NCBI GenBank assembly: GCA_050015275.1
Contig: JBEKBS010000006.1
Span: forward strand, 1-64,000
Length of the DNA stretch: 64,000 nucleotides
Direction: 5' to 3'
DNA from: DATKJS01 sp050015275
Lineage (GTDB): Bacteria; Acidobacteriota; Aminicenantia; Aminicenantales; Saccharicenantaceae
The translations under genes and the position numbers were made by a program. How positions within the stretch are numbered: position 1 is the first letter of the stretch; every line of letters starts with the position of its first letter. The notes below the pieces were generated by a model that saw only the letters and a program-made list of their open reading frames with translations, ran no database searches and had not been told where the DNA came from. Below, piece after piece: positions 1 to 9,696 of this stretch.

Positions 1-5
1 AATGG

Positions 6-79
6 CGTGCCTGAGAGGATTCGAACCTCCGACCTTTGGATCCGGAGTCCAACGCTCTATCCAACTGAGCTACAGGCAC
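6..79 (-). tRNA. tRNA-Arg (anticodon CCG)
   Basis: Read on the minus strand this folds as a complete cloverleaf: a 7-bp acceptor stem (GTGCCTG with CAGGCAC), a D arm with AGCTCAG..TTGGATAGAGC, an anticodon stem TTGGA/TCCAA around the 7-nt loop CTCCGGA, and a T arm with TTCGAAT. The loop places CCG at positions 34-36 (window 43-45), so it reads the Arg codon CGG. The discriminator base is G and CCA is not encoded. CGG codons are frequent in the neighbouring genes, which suits a dedicated CCG tRNA. Confidence 0.95.
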
Positions 80-91
80 GCGAGTTCCCTC

Positions 92-120
92 ATATTACAT
101 GAACTCAAAATAAATGTAAA
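92..120 (-). promoter_or_regulatory. predicted sigma70 promoter of tRNA-Arg
   Basis: On the minus strand TTTACA (115-120), a 17-bp spacer and TAATAT (92-97) lie just upstream of the tRNA 5' end at 79. It overlaps the oppositely oriented promoter of the S9 peptidase gene, so the two units are transcribed divergently from about 30 bp. Confidence 0.5.
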
Positions 121-122
121 AT
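94..122 (+). promoter_or_regulatory. predicted promoter of the S9 peptidase gene
   Basis: ATTACA (94-99), a 17-bp spacer and TAAAAT (117-122) precede the gene starting at 178. The -35 matches the consensus at 4 of 6 positions and the -10 at 5 of 6. An AGGAGG ribosome-binding site follows about 6 nt before the ATG. Confidence 0.4.
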
Positions 123-177
123 AGGGCCCAGGATCGCCGGATTCCCGGCGACCAGAGGCTATTTTTAGGAGGTCGAT

Positions 178-2175
178 ATGGTCCTCAACTTCCACGACTC
201 CGTGTCCAATCCCCGCAGAATCCCAACTTTGATCATGGCCGCTTTGGCCATCGTGGTTTCCGCGGCTCTTCCCTCTCACGGAGGAGCCGCGAAGGAGATC
301 ATCGCCGCTCCCTCCAAACCTCTCACTCCCGAGATCGCCATCAAACGCTGGTCGATCGGAGACCTTCGCCTTTCGCCGGACGGAAGCCGCGTCGCCATGG
401 CCGTTTCGGAGCCGGCCAAACCTTCCGGCCAGCGCCGCAACATCTGGGTTTACGACTTCCCGGGCCACACGCTCAGGCAGTTCACCGCGTCGGCCAAGTC
501 CGATACGCGGCCCCGCTGGTCGCCGGACGGCCGGACCATCGCCTTCCTTTCGAACCGGGACGGCGAGAACCAGATCTATCTGATTACAGTCGACGGCGGC
601 GAAGCCCGGGCGCTCACCGAAAGCAAGACCGGGATTTCCTCGTTCGAATGGGCCCCGGACGGGAAACGACTCGCCTTCGAGACGACGGCCCCGAAGACCG
701 ACGAGGAAGAAAAGAAAGAAAAGGATAAGGATGACGCCCGGATCATCGGCAAGCCCGAGGCCCGCACGCTCCTCCAGGTCATTGACGTCGAGTCCAAGAC
801 CGTCAAAACGCTCATCCAGGGGGCGTGGCGGATATCGGAATACGTCTGGACCCCCGATGGGGAATCGCTCATTGTGGCCGCCACGGATAACCCGCGGGAG
901 GACCTTTTTTCGGAAAAAATCTATCGGGTGAGCGCCCTCGACGGCAAGCTGACGCTCTTCGCGGCTCCGGCCGGCCCCTTCGCCAACCTCAAGGTTTCGC
1001 CCGACGGAAAGATGCTGGCCTATGCCGGATCGCGGGGCGACGGGCCCGATCCTCATGACCTCATCATCCAGCCGCTCAGCGGCGGCGAGGCCCGCAACCT
1101 CACGTCCCGTTCGATCGACCGGCCCATCGGGTCTTATGTCTGGGAGGATGCAGGGAGGTTCTTCGCGGCCGCGTCCACGGGATTCGGCAACGCGTTCTTC
1201 ACCGTCACGATCGAGGGGAAAGCCGAAAGGTCCGAGTGGACGCCGTCGCTTCTGGCCGGCTCCTACGTCAAGGGGAAGAACGGACTGGCTTTTGTCGGCG
1301 AATCCGCGACCCAGGCCCCCGAACTCTGGGTCGCCTCCTCTGCCGGGCACGCCGAGAAAGTGAGCCGTTTCAACAAGGATTGGGACGACGTCAGACTGTT
1401 CAAACCTCAAATCGTCCGCTACCAGACTTTTGATAAAAAGGAGATCGAGGCCGCCCTCATCAGGCCTGAGGGCACCCCGTCCGCGGCGGCCAAGCCGCCC
1501 GCGATCATCCTCGTCCATGGCGGCCCGACCGGCGCCTGGACGGACCGTTTCGACGCCTGGGCCCAGCTCCTGGCCGCGCGAGGCTTCGTCGTTCTCTCCC
1601 CGAACATCCGCGGCTCGACGGGCTACGGCTATGATTTCATGGTCATCAACCGCTTCGACTGGGGCGGCGGAGATTTCAAGGACGTCATGGCCGGCGCGGA
1701 CTGGCTGATCAAAAAGGGACTCGCCGACCCCGGCCGCATCGGCATCGGCGGCTGGTCCTACGGGGGTTACATGGCGGCCTGGGCGGTGACGCAGACGACA
1801 CTTTTCAAAGCCTCGGTCTCGGGCGCGCCGATGACCGACCTGGCCTTCGAATACGGCTCCGAGGCGCCGGGCATCAACATCGGGGACACCTGGGCCCTGG
1901 GCGACCCTTACGAGAAACTGCCCCTGTTCACGGCGCGGTCGCCGGTGACATTTGTCAAGAAGGTCAAAACGCCGACGCTCCTTCTCTGCGGGGAGAACGA
2001 TACGACCGACCCGGTCGGACAGTGCTACCAGTTCCATCGCGGGCTCACGCGATACGGCGTAGACACGGAGCTCGTGGTTTACCCCCGGGAAGGGCACGGC
2101 CCCCGCGAAGAGAAACACCGGCTCGACGTCCTCAACCGGGTCGTCGGCTGGTTCGAGAGATATCTAAAAAAATAG
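178..2175 (+). CDS. secreted S9-family prolyl oligopeptidase / acylaminoacyl-peptidase-like
   Basis: A 665-residue serine peptidase. A hydrophobic N-terminal segment (about residues 16-35, ending near SHGGA) looks like a signal peptide. WD40/TolB-like beta-propeller repeats with LSPDG and WSPDG motifs follow (about 60-400), then an alpha/beta-hydrolase domain. The nucleophile is Ser527 in GGWSYGGYM, Asp608 lies in GENDTTDP and His640 in EGHGP, so the triad is complete. Members of family S9 cleave short peptides, often after proline or at acylated N-termini; the substrate here is unknown. The start is supported by AGGAGG at good spacing; an internal ATG at residue 20 could also serve. It is monocistronic and converges with glnS. 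A role in periplasmic peptide scavenging is inferred. Confidence 0.9.
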   Translation: MVLNFHDSVSNPRRIPTLIMAALAIVVSAALPSHGGAAKEIIAAPSKPLTPEIAIKRWSIGDLRLSPDGSRVAMAVSEPAKPSGQRRNIWVYDFPGHTLRQFTASAKSDTRPRWSPDGRTIAFLSNRDGENQIYLITVDGGEARALTESKTGISSFEWAPDGKRLAFETTAPKTDEEEKKEKDKDDARIIGKPEARTLLQVIDVESKTVKTLIQGAWRISEYVWTPDGESLIVAATDNPREDLFSEKIYRVSALDGKLTLFAAPAGPFANLKVSPDGKMLAYAGSRGDGPDPHDLIIQPLSGGEARNLTSRSIDRPIGSYVWEDAGRFFAAASTGFGNAFFTVTIEGKAERSEWTPSLLAGSYVKGKNGLAFVGESATQAPELWVASSAGHAEKVSRFNKDWDDVRLFKPQIVRYQTFDKKEIEAALIRPEGTPSAAAKPPAIILVHGGPTGAWTDRFDAWAQLLAARGFVVLSPNIRGSTGYGYDFMVINRFDWGGGDFKDVMAGADWLIKKGLADPGRIGIGGWSYGGYMAAWAVTQTTLFKASVSGAPMTDLAFEYGSEAPGINIGDTWALGDPYEKLPLFTARSPVTFVKKVKTPTLLLCGENDTTDPVGQCYQFHRGLTRYGVDTELVVYPREGHGPREEKHRLDVLNRVVGWFERYLKK

Positions 2176-2225
2176 GCGTCCGTTGCCCGCCGGCGGATTG
2201 TCCAGGCCGGACATCACGGGCGTGG

Positions 2226-3912
<1,687 letters not shown>

Positions 3913-3920
<8 letters not shown>

Positions 3921-5196
3921 GGGCGGCTCTCCTCAAACGCTCCAGCACGCGGTCCCGGCCGAGGACCTCCATCATCTCGAAAAGCCCGGCGCCCTTGGTC
4001 TTCCCGCTGACGGCCATCCGGGCCGGGTGGATGAGCAGGCCGGCCTTGATCTTCCGCTCCTCGATGAGATCCCGGAAAACCTTCTCGATCTCGGCGTAGG
4101 TGAAGGCCTCGAGCCCGGCCAGGCGTGCGGCTAGGGCGTCCAGCAGCTCGCGGCTCTCCGGCTTTTCCAGGGGGGCCTTTCCTTCCTCTTCAAGACTGTA
4201 GTCGTCCCGGAAGAAACAGTCCGTCATGGCCGGGAAATCGCTCAGCGTCTTGAGCCGGACCTTGTAGAGGCCGAGGACCCTGGCGAGATAATCGTCCGCG
4301 ATCCCGGACGTATCGAGCCCGGACGCGGCGAGCTGGCCCTTGACGAGGGGCAGGAGCTCCCCGTCCGGCTTGCTCATAATGTATTCGCTGTTCAGCCAGC
4401 GGAGCTTCTGGAGGTCGAACTTAGCCTGGACGTCGTTCATCTCCTTGATCTCGAAGAGCTTGACGGCCTCCGCAAGGGGCATGACCTCGCGGCCGTCCCG
4501 GGGCATCCAGCCGAGGAGGACGAGGTAATTGACCAGGGCCTCGGGCAGGAAGCCCTCCCGTTTGTATTCCTCGACGGACACCCCGCCGTGGCGCTTCGAG
4601 AGCTTGGCCCCGTCGGGCCCCATGATGAGGGGCATGTGGCCGAGCTTCGGCGGCTCGAGCCCGAAGGCCTCGTAAAAAAGGATCTGCTTCGGCGTGTTGC
4701 TGATATGATCGTCGCCCCTGAGGATGTGGGTAATCCCCATGTGGCTGTCATCCACGACGCAGGCGAAATTGTAGGCCGGCGAGCCGTCGGACTTGATCAG
4801 GACCTGGTCCTTGATCGTCTCGGTCTCGACCGTGATCCGGCCATGGATCATGTCGTCGTAGGCGACCGTCCGGCCCGGCGCGACCCGATAGAGGACGGCG
4901 TCGCCCTCCTTATAGGCCTTTCCGGCGGCCACGAGCTCCTCCGCCTTCTCCCGGTAGACCGCGAACCGTCGGCTCTGGAAGAGCGGCTCTTCGTCCCAGT
5001 CGAGGCCGAGCCAGCGAAGGTCCTCGAGGATCTCCTCGAGGAACCGCGGCTCGGACCGCTTCAGATCCGTGTCCTCGACCCGGAGCAGGAACTTCCCGCC
5101 GGTGTGCCGGGCGTAGAGCCAGTTGAAGATGGCCGTCCGGGCGCTCCCGATATGGAGGAAGCCCGTCGGGCTCGGGGCGAATCGGACGCGGACCAT
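3913..5196 (-). CDS. gltX: glutamyl-tRNA synthetase, compact form
   Basis: A 427-residue GluRS that attaches glutamate to tRNA-Glu. HIGS is at residues 15-18 (FAPSPTGFLHIGS) and the KMSKS equivalent KLSKR at 198-202. The start at 5196 is chosen because family homology begins there and AGAGGAG precedes it; an open frame runs further upstream but has no family similarity. At 427 residues it is shorter than the usual 465-490. The missing part lies after GKAY (about residue 92), where typical enzymes carry CYCT-PEEL and a stretch of about 40 residues that includes zinc ligands. Here the chain passes straight to a DAVLYRV segment. Everything around the gap aligns well, so it looks like a real compact variant rather than a frameshift. 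Confidence 0.95.
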
Positions 5197-5230
5197 GGTT
5201 CTCCTCTTTTCCGGCCTGGGAATCCTTATT

Positions 5231-5259
5231 CTTATAGCACAGGGGAAAAAGGCGGTCAA
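5231..5259 (-). promoter_or_regulatory. promoter of gltX-glnS
   Basis: On the minus strand TTGACC (5254-5259), a 17-bp spacer and TATAAG (5231-5236) give a good sigma70 match. Transcription would begin near 5224, leaving a leader of about 28 nt with the AGAGGAG ribosome-binding site. No tRNA-like or T-box structure fits in so short a leader. Confidence 0.65.
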
Positions 5260-5312
5260 ACGCCGCCGGGGGGGGCCGAAGCCTTTCCGAGACGCGGCGT
5301 GCGGCGGTCGCC

Positions 5313-6599
5313 TCAGGCGAACGGCTTCTCGATGGACGGGCTGGGCTGCGTGAACCACTTCGCCCCGTTCTCGATGATATGCAGGTCGTCCTCGAGCCGG
5401 ACGCCGAACTCGCCCGGGATGACGATCATGGGCTCGTCGGTGAAGCAGTTGCCGGGCCGGATGAGGGCCTTGTTGCCCTTGACGAGATAGGTCCATTCGT
5501 GGCCGTCCATGCCGATGCCGTGGCCCGTCCGGTGCGGCAGCCCCGGGAGCTTGTAGCCGGGCCCGAAGCCGGCCGCGACGAGGACTTTCCGGGCGGCGGC
5601 GTCCACATCCTCGTGGGGGACTCCCGGCTTCGCCGCGTGAAAAGCCGCCAATTGGGCTCTCTGTTCGACCTCCCAGACATCGCGCTGTCTTTGATTCGGC
5701 TTGCCGAAAACGACCGTCCGGCTGACATCCGACTGGTAGCCGCCGACGCTGCAGCCGCCGTCCATCAAAACGATGTCGCCTTCCCTGAGGGTCCGCGGCT
5801 TGATGCTGCCGTGCGGCAGGGAGGACTGCTCGCCGAAGCTCGCGCTGGCTCCGCCGGAAACGCCCAGGGCCGCGAACGCGGCCGCGGTGTTGGCGCTGAA
5901 ATCCTCTTTGGTCATTCCCTCCTTCATCATGGCGAGAGCCGCCTTGTAGGCTTCGAGCGTGATGTCGCAGGCCCGTTGCATGAGGGCGATCTCCGCCGGG
6001 GACTTGATGGAGCGGCAGCCGGCCGTCACCGGGTCGGCGCTCGCGAAATCGAGGCCGGACGCCTCCTTCCGGAGGCCGTCGTAAACGAAAAAGCGGACGC
6101 GCTCCTCGATCCCCACCCGGCCCGTGCGGATCCCCCGGTCCTGGAAAACCCCGGCGATGGCCTTGTAGGGGCTTTCATCCTCCTCCCAAGTCCGGATGTC
6201 TGTCCCGAAGCGGATGAGCTCGCGAGCCCGGTCCTCCTCGAATTTCGGGCAGACCCAGGCCATCTCGCCCTTCGCCGGCAGGATCCAGGCGAGGACACGC
6301 TCACTCAGCCACCAGCTGACGTCGGTGAAATAGATGAGGCCCGTCCCGCCTTCGATGACGAGGGCCTCGAGCTTGTTCTCGATCATGAGCCTGCGGGCCT
6401 TCTCCATCCGGGCCAGCCGCTCGCCATCCGAGATCGGGACGACGCCTGCGGTCATGGGCTTGAGCCGGCTCAGGGGCGAGCCCTTCGCGACCGCCGGCGC
6501 CGCCTGGCCGGCCGCCGCGCTTCCGGCCGACGCCGCGACCCCGTACGCCCCGGCCGCGCCGGCCGTCATTTTCAGGAAATTCCGTCTGTTGATGCTCAT
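5313..6599 (-). CDS. M24-family metallopeptidase (Xaa-Pro aminopeptidase-like), Tat-exported
   Basis: A 428-residue pita-bread-fold peptidase. The N-terminus MSINRRNFLKMTAG is a twin-arginine signal, followed by an Ala/Gly-rich hydrophobic stretch, so the enzyme is probably folded with its metals before export. After a creatinase-like N-terminal domain, the catalytic domain shows the M24 metal ligands: the two Asp of DGG...SDVSRT, His in PHRTGHGIG, and Glu in DEPMIVIPGEFGVRLED. The family usually removes an N-terminal residue preceding proline, which complements the proline-specific S9 enzymes in this window. It is a single gene with its own promoter, tail-to-head with gltX. Confidence 0.9.
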   Translation of the reverse strand: MSINRRNFLKMTAGAAGAYGVAASAGSAAAGQAAPAVAKGSPLSRLKPMTAGVVPISDGERLARMEKARRLMIENKLEALVIEGGTGLIYFTDVSWWLSERVLAWILPAKGEMAWVCPKFEEDRARELIRFGTDIRTWEEDESPYKAIAGVFQDRGIRTGRVGIEERVRFFVYDGLRKEASGLDFASADPVTAGCRSIKSPAEIALMQRACDITLEAYKAALAMMKEGMTKEDFSANTAAAFAALGVSGGASASFGEQSSLPHGSIKPRTLREGDIVLMDGGCSVGGYQSDVSRTVVFGKPNQRQRDVWEVEQRAQLAAFHAAKPGVPHEDVDAAARKVLVAAGFGPGYKLPGLPHRTGHGIGMDGHEWTYLVKGNKALIRPGNCFTDEPMIVIPGEFGVRLEDDLHIIENGAKWFTQPSPSIEKPFA

Positions 6600-6637
6600 T
6601 CTGAACCTTCCTTCCTTCGGGGATCCTAAGGCAACAG

Positions 6638-6666
6638 ATTCTAGGACAGCCGGGCCCGAAACACAA
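6638..6666 (-). promoter_or_regulatory. promoter of the M24 peptidase gene
   Basis: On the minus strand TTGTGT (6661-6666), a 17-bp spacer and TAGAAT (6638-6643), followed by GAAGGAAGG upstream of the ATG at 6599. Confidence 0.5.
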
Positions 6667-6757
6667 GAGCTCCTTCCGAGCCGTTTTCTTCACTCCGGCG
6701 GGCCCCGTGGGGGTTAGCCTTTAGAGGTCAGGAGCCGGCCCAATAATTGCTCGGAGA

Positions 6758-6777
6758 AATCACCCCCGGAGGTGATT
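6758..6777. other. small hairpin in the 413-bp intergenic region before the pilin operon
   Basis: AATCACC and GGTGATT form a perfect 7-bp inverted repeat around a 6-nt loop. No T-tract follows, so it is not an obvious terminator. It lies between the M24 promoter and the pilin promoter. The rest of the gap from 6600 to 7012 holds only those two promoters and no convincing gene. Confidence 0.35.
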
Positions 6778-6938
6778 CCGCCTGGCGGGGGCGCCTGTCA
6801 TGATGAACCCGCCATAATCCTCCACGGGAAAAGGGAGAGCGCTTGGATCGTGAGGCCGAAGGTCCTCCATTCATGAAACAAGGACGTCCGGATGGCCGCG
6901 GGACGGCGGGATCAGCCCTGGAGCCGGGGACAAACCGG

Positions 6939-6967
6939 TTGCATCAGGCGTCCGGAATTTATAAAAT
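6939..6967 (+). promoter_or_regulatory. promoter of the minor-pilin operon
   Basis: TTGCAT (6939-6944), a 17-bp spacer and TAAAAT (6962-6967). Transcription would start near 6974, about 39 nt before the first pilin start codon. Confidence 0.6.
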
Positions 6968-7012
6968 GCGAAAGGAGTGTGCGATCTTTCGGCAAGTTCG
7001 GGGAGAGACGCT

Positions 7013-7525
7013 ATGGAGAACCGCATGACAAAGAACGGATTCACGCTGATCGAGGTCCTGGTCGTCGTCGCGATCATCGGCACCATGATCGTGGCCACGT
7101 TCCCGAGCATCATGAACTCCTTGGAGACCCGGAACCTCGACAACAGCGCCCGCGACATCCAGACCACCCTGCAGCAGGCCAGGTACCGGGCCGTGAACGA
7201 TAAGATCGAATACCGCGTCCGGTTCGCCCAGACCCTCGGCCTCTGGCAAGTCTTCCTCGAAAGCGAGGACACGGGCGGCAACTGGTCTGCGGTTCCGGGG
7301 TTCCTGGTCAAAACGGTCCCGTCGCAGTTCGTCCTGCTGCTCAACCTCCCGTCGAGCCAGGCGGTCGAGTTTTCCCCCGTCGGGCTCGTCGACGGGTACG
7401 ACAGCACCCACAACTCCCTGACCCTGCAGAGCATGAAGCTTAAGAACAAGCGGCAACCCGACCTGAGGATCCTGACGATCTTAGGCGGCGGGTCGGTCCG
7501 CTACCTGATCTCGGCCAGCGGGTGA
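7013..7525 (+). CDS. type IV prepilin-like protein, FimT/GspH type
   Basis: A protein of about 170 residues with a class III prepilin signal: a short leader ending KNG, then FTLIEVLVVVAIIG. PilD-type peptidase would cut after Gly9 and methylate Phe10, and Glu at +5 is present. The globular part resembles the FimT/GspH minor pilins, which help prime pilus assembly at the tip. The ATG at 7013 follows GGGAGAG; an ATG at 7025 is also possible. First of five linked genes; the gap to the next is under 30 bp. Confidence 0.85.
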   Translation: MENRMTKNGFTLIEVLVVVAIIGTMIVATFPSIMNSLETRNLDNSARDIQTTLQQARYRAVNDKIEYRVRFAQTLGLWQVFLESEDTGGNWSAVPGFLVKTVPSQFVLLLNLPSSQAVEFSPVGLVDGYDSTHNSLTLQSMKLKNKRQPDLRILTILGGGSVRYLISASG

Positions 7526-7550
7526 CGCCGGCATGAAAAGAGGGAACGCA

Positions 7551-8003
7551 ATGGTCCAGAAAACAACGGAAGCGCAAGTTCGGCCCAAAGGGTTTTCCCT
7601 GATCGAGGTCCTCATTGGCGTCTTCCTCATCGCCGTCGCCGTCCTCGGCCTGGTCCAGCTTTACCTGATGGGGATCATGAACACGACCCGGTCCAGCGAA
7701 ATCGCCAACGCTGTCTTCCTCGCCCAGCAGGAGGTCGATTATCTCCGGACCCTGACGAATTCAGAACTCTCCACGTTCCCCGACGTCACGCGGGGCGAGT
7801 CCAGCGATGAGATGATCGACGTCAATGTGGACGGAACCCCGGACTACAGGCGTGTCGTCGTCCTCACGAACTTGAGCCCGACGTACGATCTCGAGGTCCT
7901 CGTTTTTCCTGCGACCGAGGCCCAGGCGACCGCGTCCGACTTGATCGCCAACCCTCAGGCAAACAGGGTCCGGGCCCGCATCGACACGGTGATCAGCAGG
8001 TGA
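7551..8003 (+). CDS. type IV prepilin-like protein, PilV type
   Basis: A protein of about 150 residues with leader VRPKG, cleavage before FSLIEVLIGVFLIAVAVLGL, and the PilV/GspI-like hydrophobic helix. The start at 7551 is preferred over 7533 because AGAGGGA lies about 6 nt upstream. PilV-type minor pilins join the tip complex with FimT-, PilW- and PilX-like partners, and exactly these neighbours are present in order. Confidence 0.85.
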   Translation: MVQKTTEAQVRPKGFSLIEVLIGVFLIAVAVLGLVQLYLMGIMNTTRSSEIANAVFLAQQEVDYLRTLTNSELSTFPDVTRGESSDEMIDVNVDGTPDYRRVVVLTNLSPTYDLEVLVFPATEAQATASDLIANPQANRVRARIDTVISR

Positions 8004-8007
8004 CCTC

Positions 8008-9132
8008 ATGAACACACGCATGAAAAATGGACCCAGCCACAGGCGCCCCAAGGGGTTCACCCTTATCGAGCTCATCATCGGCAGCGCCATCATGCTCGTC
8101 GTCATCGTCGCGGCCTTGTCCGTTTACTCCCGGAGCAACCAGCTTTCCGTCGACCAGCAGCAATACGCGGAGATCCAGAACGATGTCCGTTCTGCCATGT
8201 TCCTCCTGATGAGGGACACCCGGATGGCCGGCGCCGGCCTCCCCCAGCAGTTTCTGATGTACTCCCTGGAGGCCGTTGATAACGAGGACCAGGGCGTGGC
8301 GGTCAAGCCGGACCGGCTCACGGTCATGGGCAACATCAACAGCTCCCTCCTCCTTTCTATCCAGGCGTACGGGGGATACCAGACGGCGGCGCAGGCGAGC
8401 CTCGATGACGACAGTTTCGAGAAGTACGCTTATGCCGACGCCTATTATCCTGGCAATTTCGTCCTGATCCTCCCCAACCCGGCGGCCTCCTGCAGAGCCG
8501 GAGAAGTCCGCCAGGTCGACCACATCACCCATAATGCCGACGGGACGAACGAGATCATCTATTTCAAGGGGGGGCTGGTCAGCCTCAACCTGCCGGGAAA
8601 TCTGCTCGGGACCTGCAATGACGCCACGAATTTCAGCGGCGGCCAGATCATGTTCGTCGACGTCAAGCAATACTGGCTGGACTTGACGGGAAAGTATCCG
8701 GGCCTGACGGCCGGCGTCAATGGTTACCTCGGGATCCCCGGGGTTTTTTATCAGACGGAAAACGGCGTCCACAACCCCATCGCCCAGAATATCGAAAACT
8801 TCCAGGTCCAATTCAACGGCGATTTTGATGGCACCGGCGTGCTGAACGGGTTCCGCGACTGGGACACCGGCGCGAATGGAGGGCCTCAAATCTGGACGGT
8901 GGACACGGTGTCGAACATCCGCCAGGTGAAGGTCTGGCTTTTGGGCCGGACGGCCAACGCGTTCGTCAGCGTGTCAGGGAAATCGACCGGCGGGATCTCC
9001 GTGTACCGCCGGCCGGCCATGGGGAATTCTCCGGCGGCCGCCGTGGAGGACCTGCACCGGCGTTTCCTCCTGCAATCCATGTCCAACATCAGGAACATGT
9101 CCCTGAATCTTTATAACTCAGGTGAACGGTGA
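8008..9132 (+). CDS. type IV prepilin-like protein, PilW type
   Basis: A 374-residue minor pilin with leader RRPKG and cleavage before FTLIELIIGSAIMLVVIVAA. The following NDVRSAMFLLMRDTRMAGAG segment is typical of PilW. The C-terminal domain is large and probably extracellular. It starts 4 nt after the preceding stop and its stop overlaps the start region of the next gene, so translation is coupled. Confidence 0.85.
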   Translation: MNTRMKNGPSHRRPKGFTLIELIIGSAIMLVVIVAALSVYSRSNQLSVDQQQYAEIQNDVRSAMFLLMRDTRMAGAGLPQQFLMYSLEAVDNEDQGVAVKPDRLTVMGNINSSLLLSIQAYGGYQTAAQASLDDDSFEKYAYADAYYPGNFVLILPNPAASCRAGEVRQVDHITHNADGTNEIIYFKGGLVSLNLPGNLLGTCNDATNFSGGQIMFVDVKQYWLDLTGKYPGLTAGVNGYLGIPGVFYQTENGVHNPIAQNIENFQVQFNGDFDGTGVLNGFRDWDTGANGGPQIWTVDTVSNIRQVKVWLLGRTANAFVSVSGKSTGGISVYRRPAMGNSPAAAVEDLHRRFLLQSMSNIRNMSLNLYNSGER

Positions 9133-9143
9133 GGAACGATAAC

Positions 9144-9683
9144 ATGCGCTTCAAGCAGGGTTCATCGCTTATCGTCGTGATCCTCGTGATGGCCTTCATG
9201 CTGTCCGTCGGCATCGCCCTCCTGACCATCACGGGCGTCGCTCCCAAGATCTCGGGAAGCGTCCGCAACCAGGAGGAGGCCTTCAACGTGGCCGAAGCGG
9301 GTTTCGAGGCCGCCCGGGTCGCGATCGAGGGCAACCTCCTTTCCGGCGCTTGGACCAGCTTGTCCGACAACTGCCTCCAGACCCCGGCCGGCATCGACGT
9401 TCCCCTCCAGCCGAATTATTTCCGGAAGCTGTCCGACATCTCCCTCCTGCAGACAATTTCGGCAAGCACCAAGGGCGTCCTTTTCTATGAGCAGCCGTTC
9501 GTCAAGAACGTTAACGGGACAAACGATACGAGCCGGGAATATACCGTGTTCCTGATCAACCAGGGCATCGCGTCCGATGCGCTGCTGGTCTGCATCGGCG
9601 TCGTTCAGACGGGAACGAAGGTCCTCGCGTCCTCCCGGCTCGAGATCGATATCGGGACTCAGTCCTCTGGGAGCAATCCTTAA
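9144..9683 (+). CDS. PilX-like pilus assembly protein
   Basis: About 179 residues. After MRFKQG comes a hydrophobic helix (SSLIVVILVMAFMLSVGIALLT) and then NQEEAFNVAEAGFEAAR, the pattern of PilX N-termini. Like other PilX/GspK-type proteins it lacks the Glu at +5 of the mature protein, which fits a tip-initiating subunit. The ATG at 9144 follows GAGGAA; a GTG at 9129 in the same frame would add five residues. Confidence 0.75.
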   Translation: MRFKQGSSLIVVILVMAFMLSVGIALLTITGVAPKISGSVRNQEEAFNVAEAGFEAARVAIEGNLLSGAWTSLSDNCLQTPAGIDVPLQPNYFRKLSDISLLQTISASTKGVLFYEQPFVKNVNGTNDTSREYTVFLINQGIASDALLVCIGVVQTGTKVLASSRLEIDIGTQSSGSNP

Positions 9684-9696
9684 GGTGGAGAATGCC

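Noticed and set aside
70..2118. Long minus-strand open frame of 682 codons opposite the S9 peptidase gene
   Set aside because: It is antisense to a gene with a full catalytic triad and is extremely Arg/Gly/Asp-rich, a normal artefact of high G+C third positions. The same applies to long frames at 2022-4010, 4588-5490, 14289-17192, 24887-27109, 31947-33791, 44937-46649 and 48804-51407.
2176..2225. Bidirectional terminator between the converging S9 and glnS genes
   Set aside because: Only short, imperfect GC pairings and no T-tract in either direction.
6758..6777. Cyclic-di-GMP riboswitch before the pilin operon
   Set aside because: The 7-bp hairpin lies upstream of the predicted transcription start, and no GEMM-type conserved core is visible.
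6843..7028. Sixty-one-codon plus-strand frame before the pilin operon
   Set aside because: It spans the predicted pilin promoter and the first pilin start, has no ribosome-binding site and no recognisable protein features.
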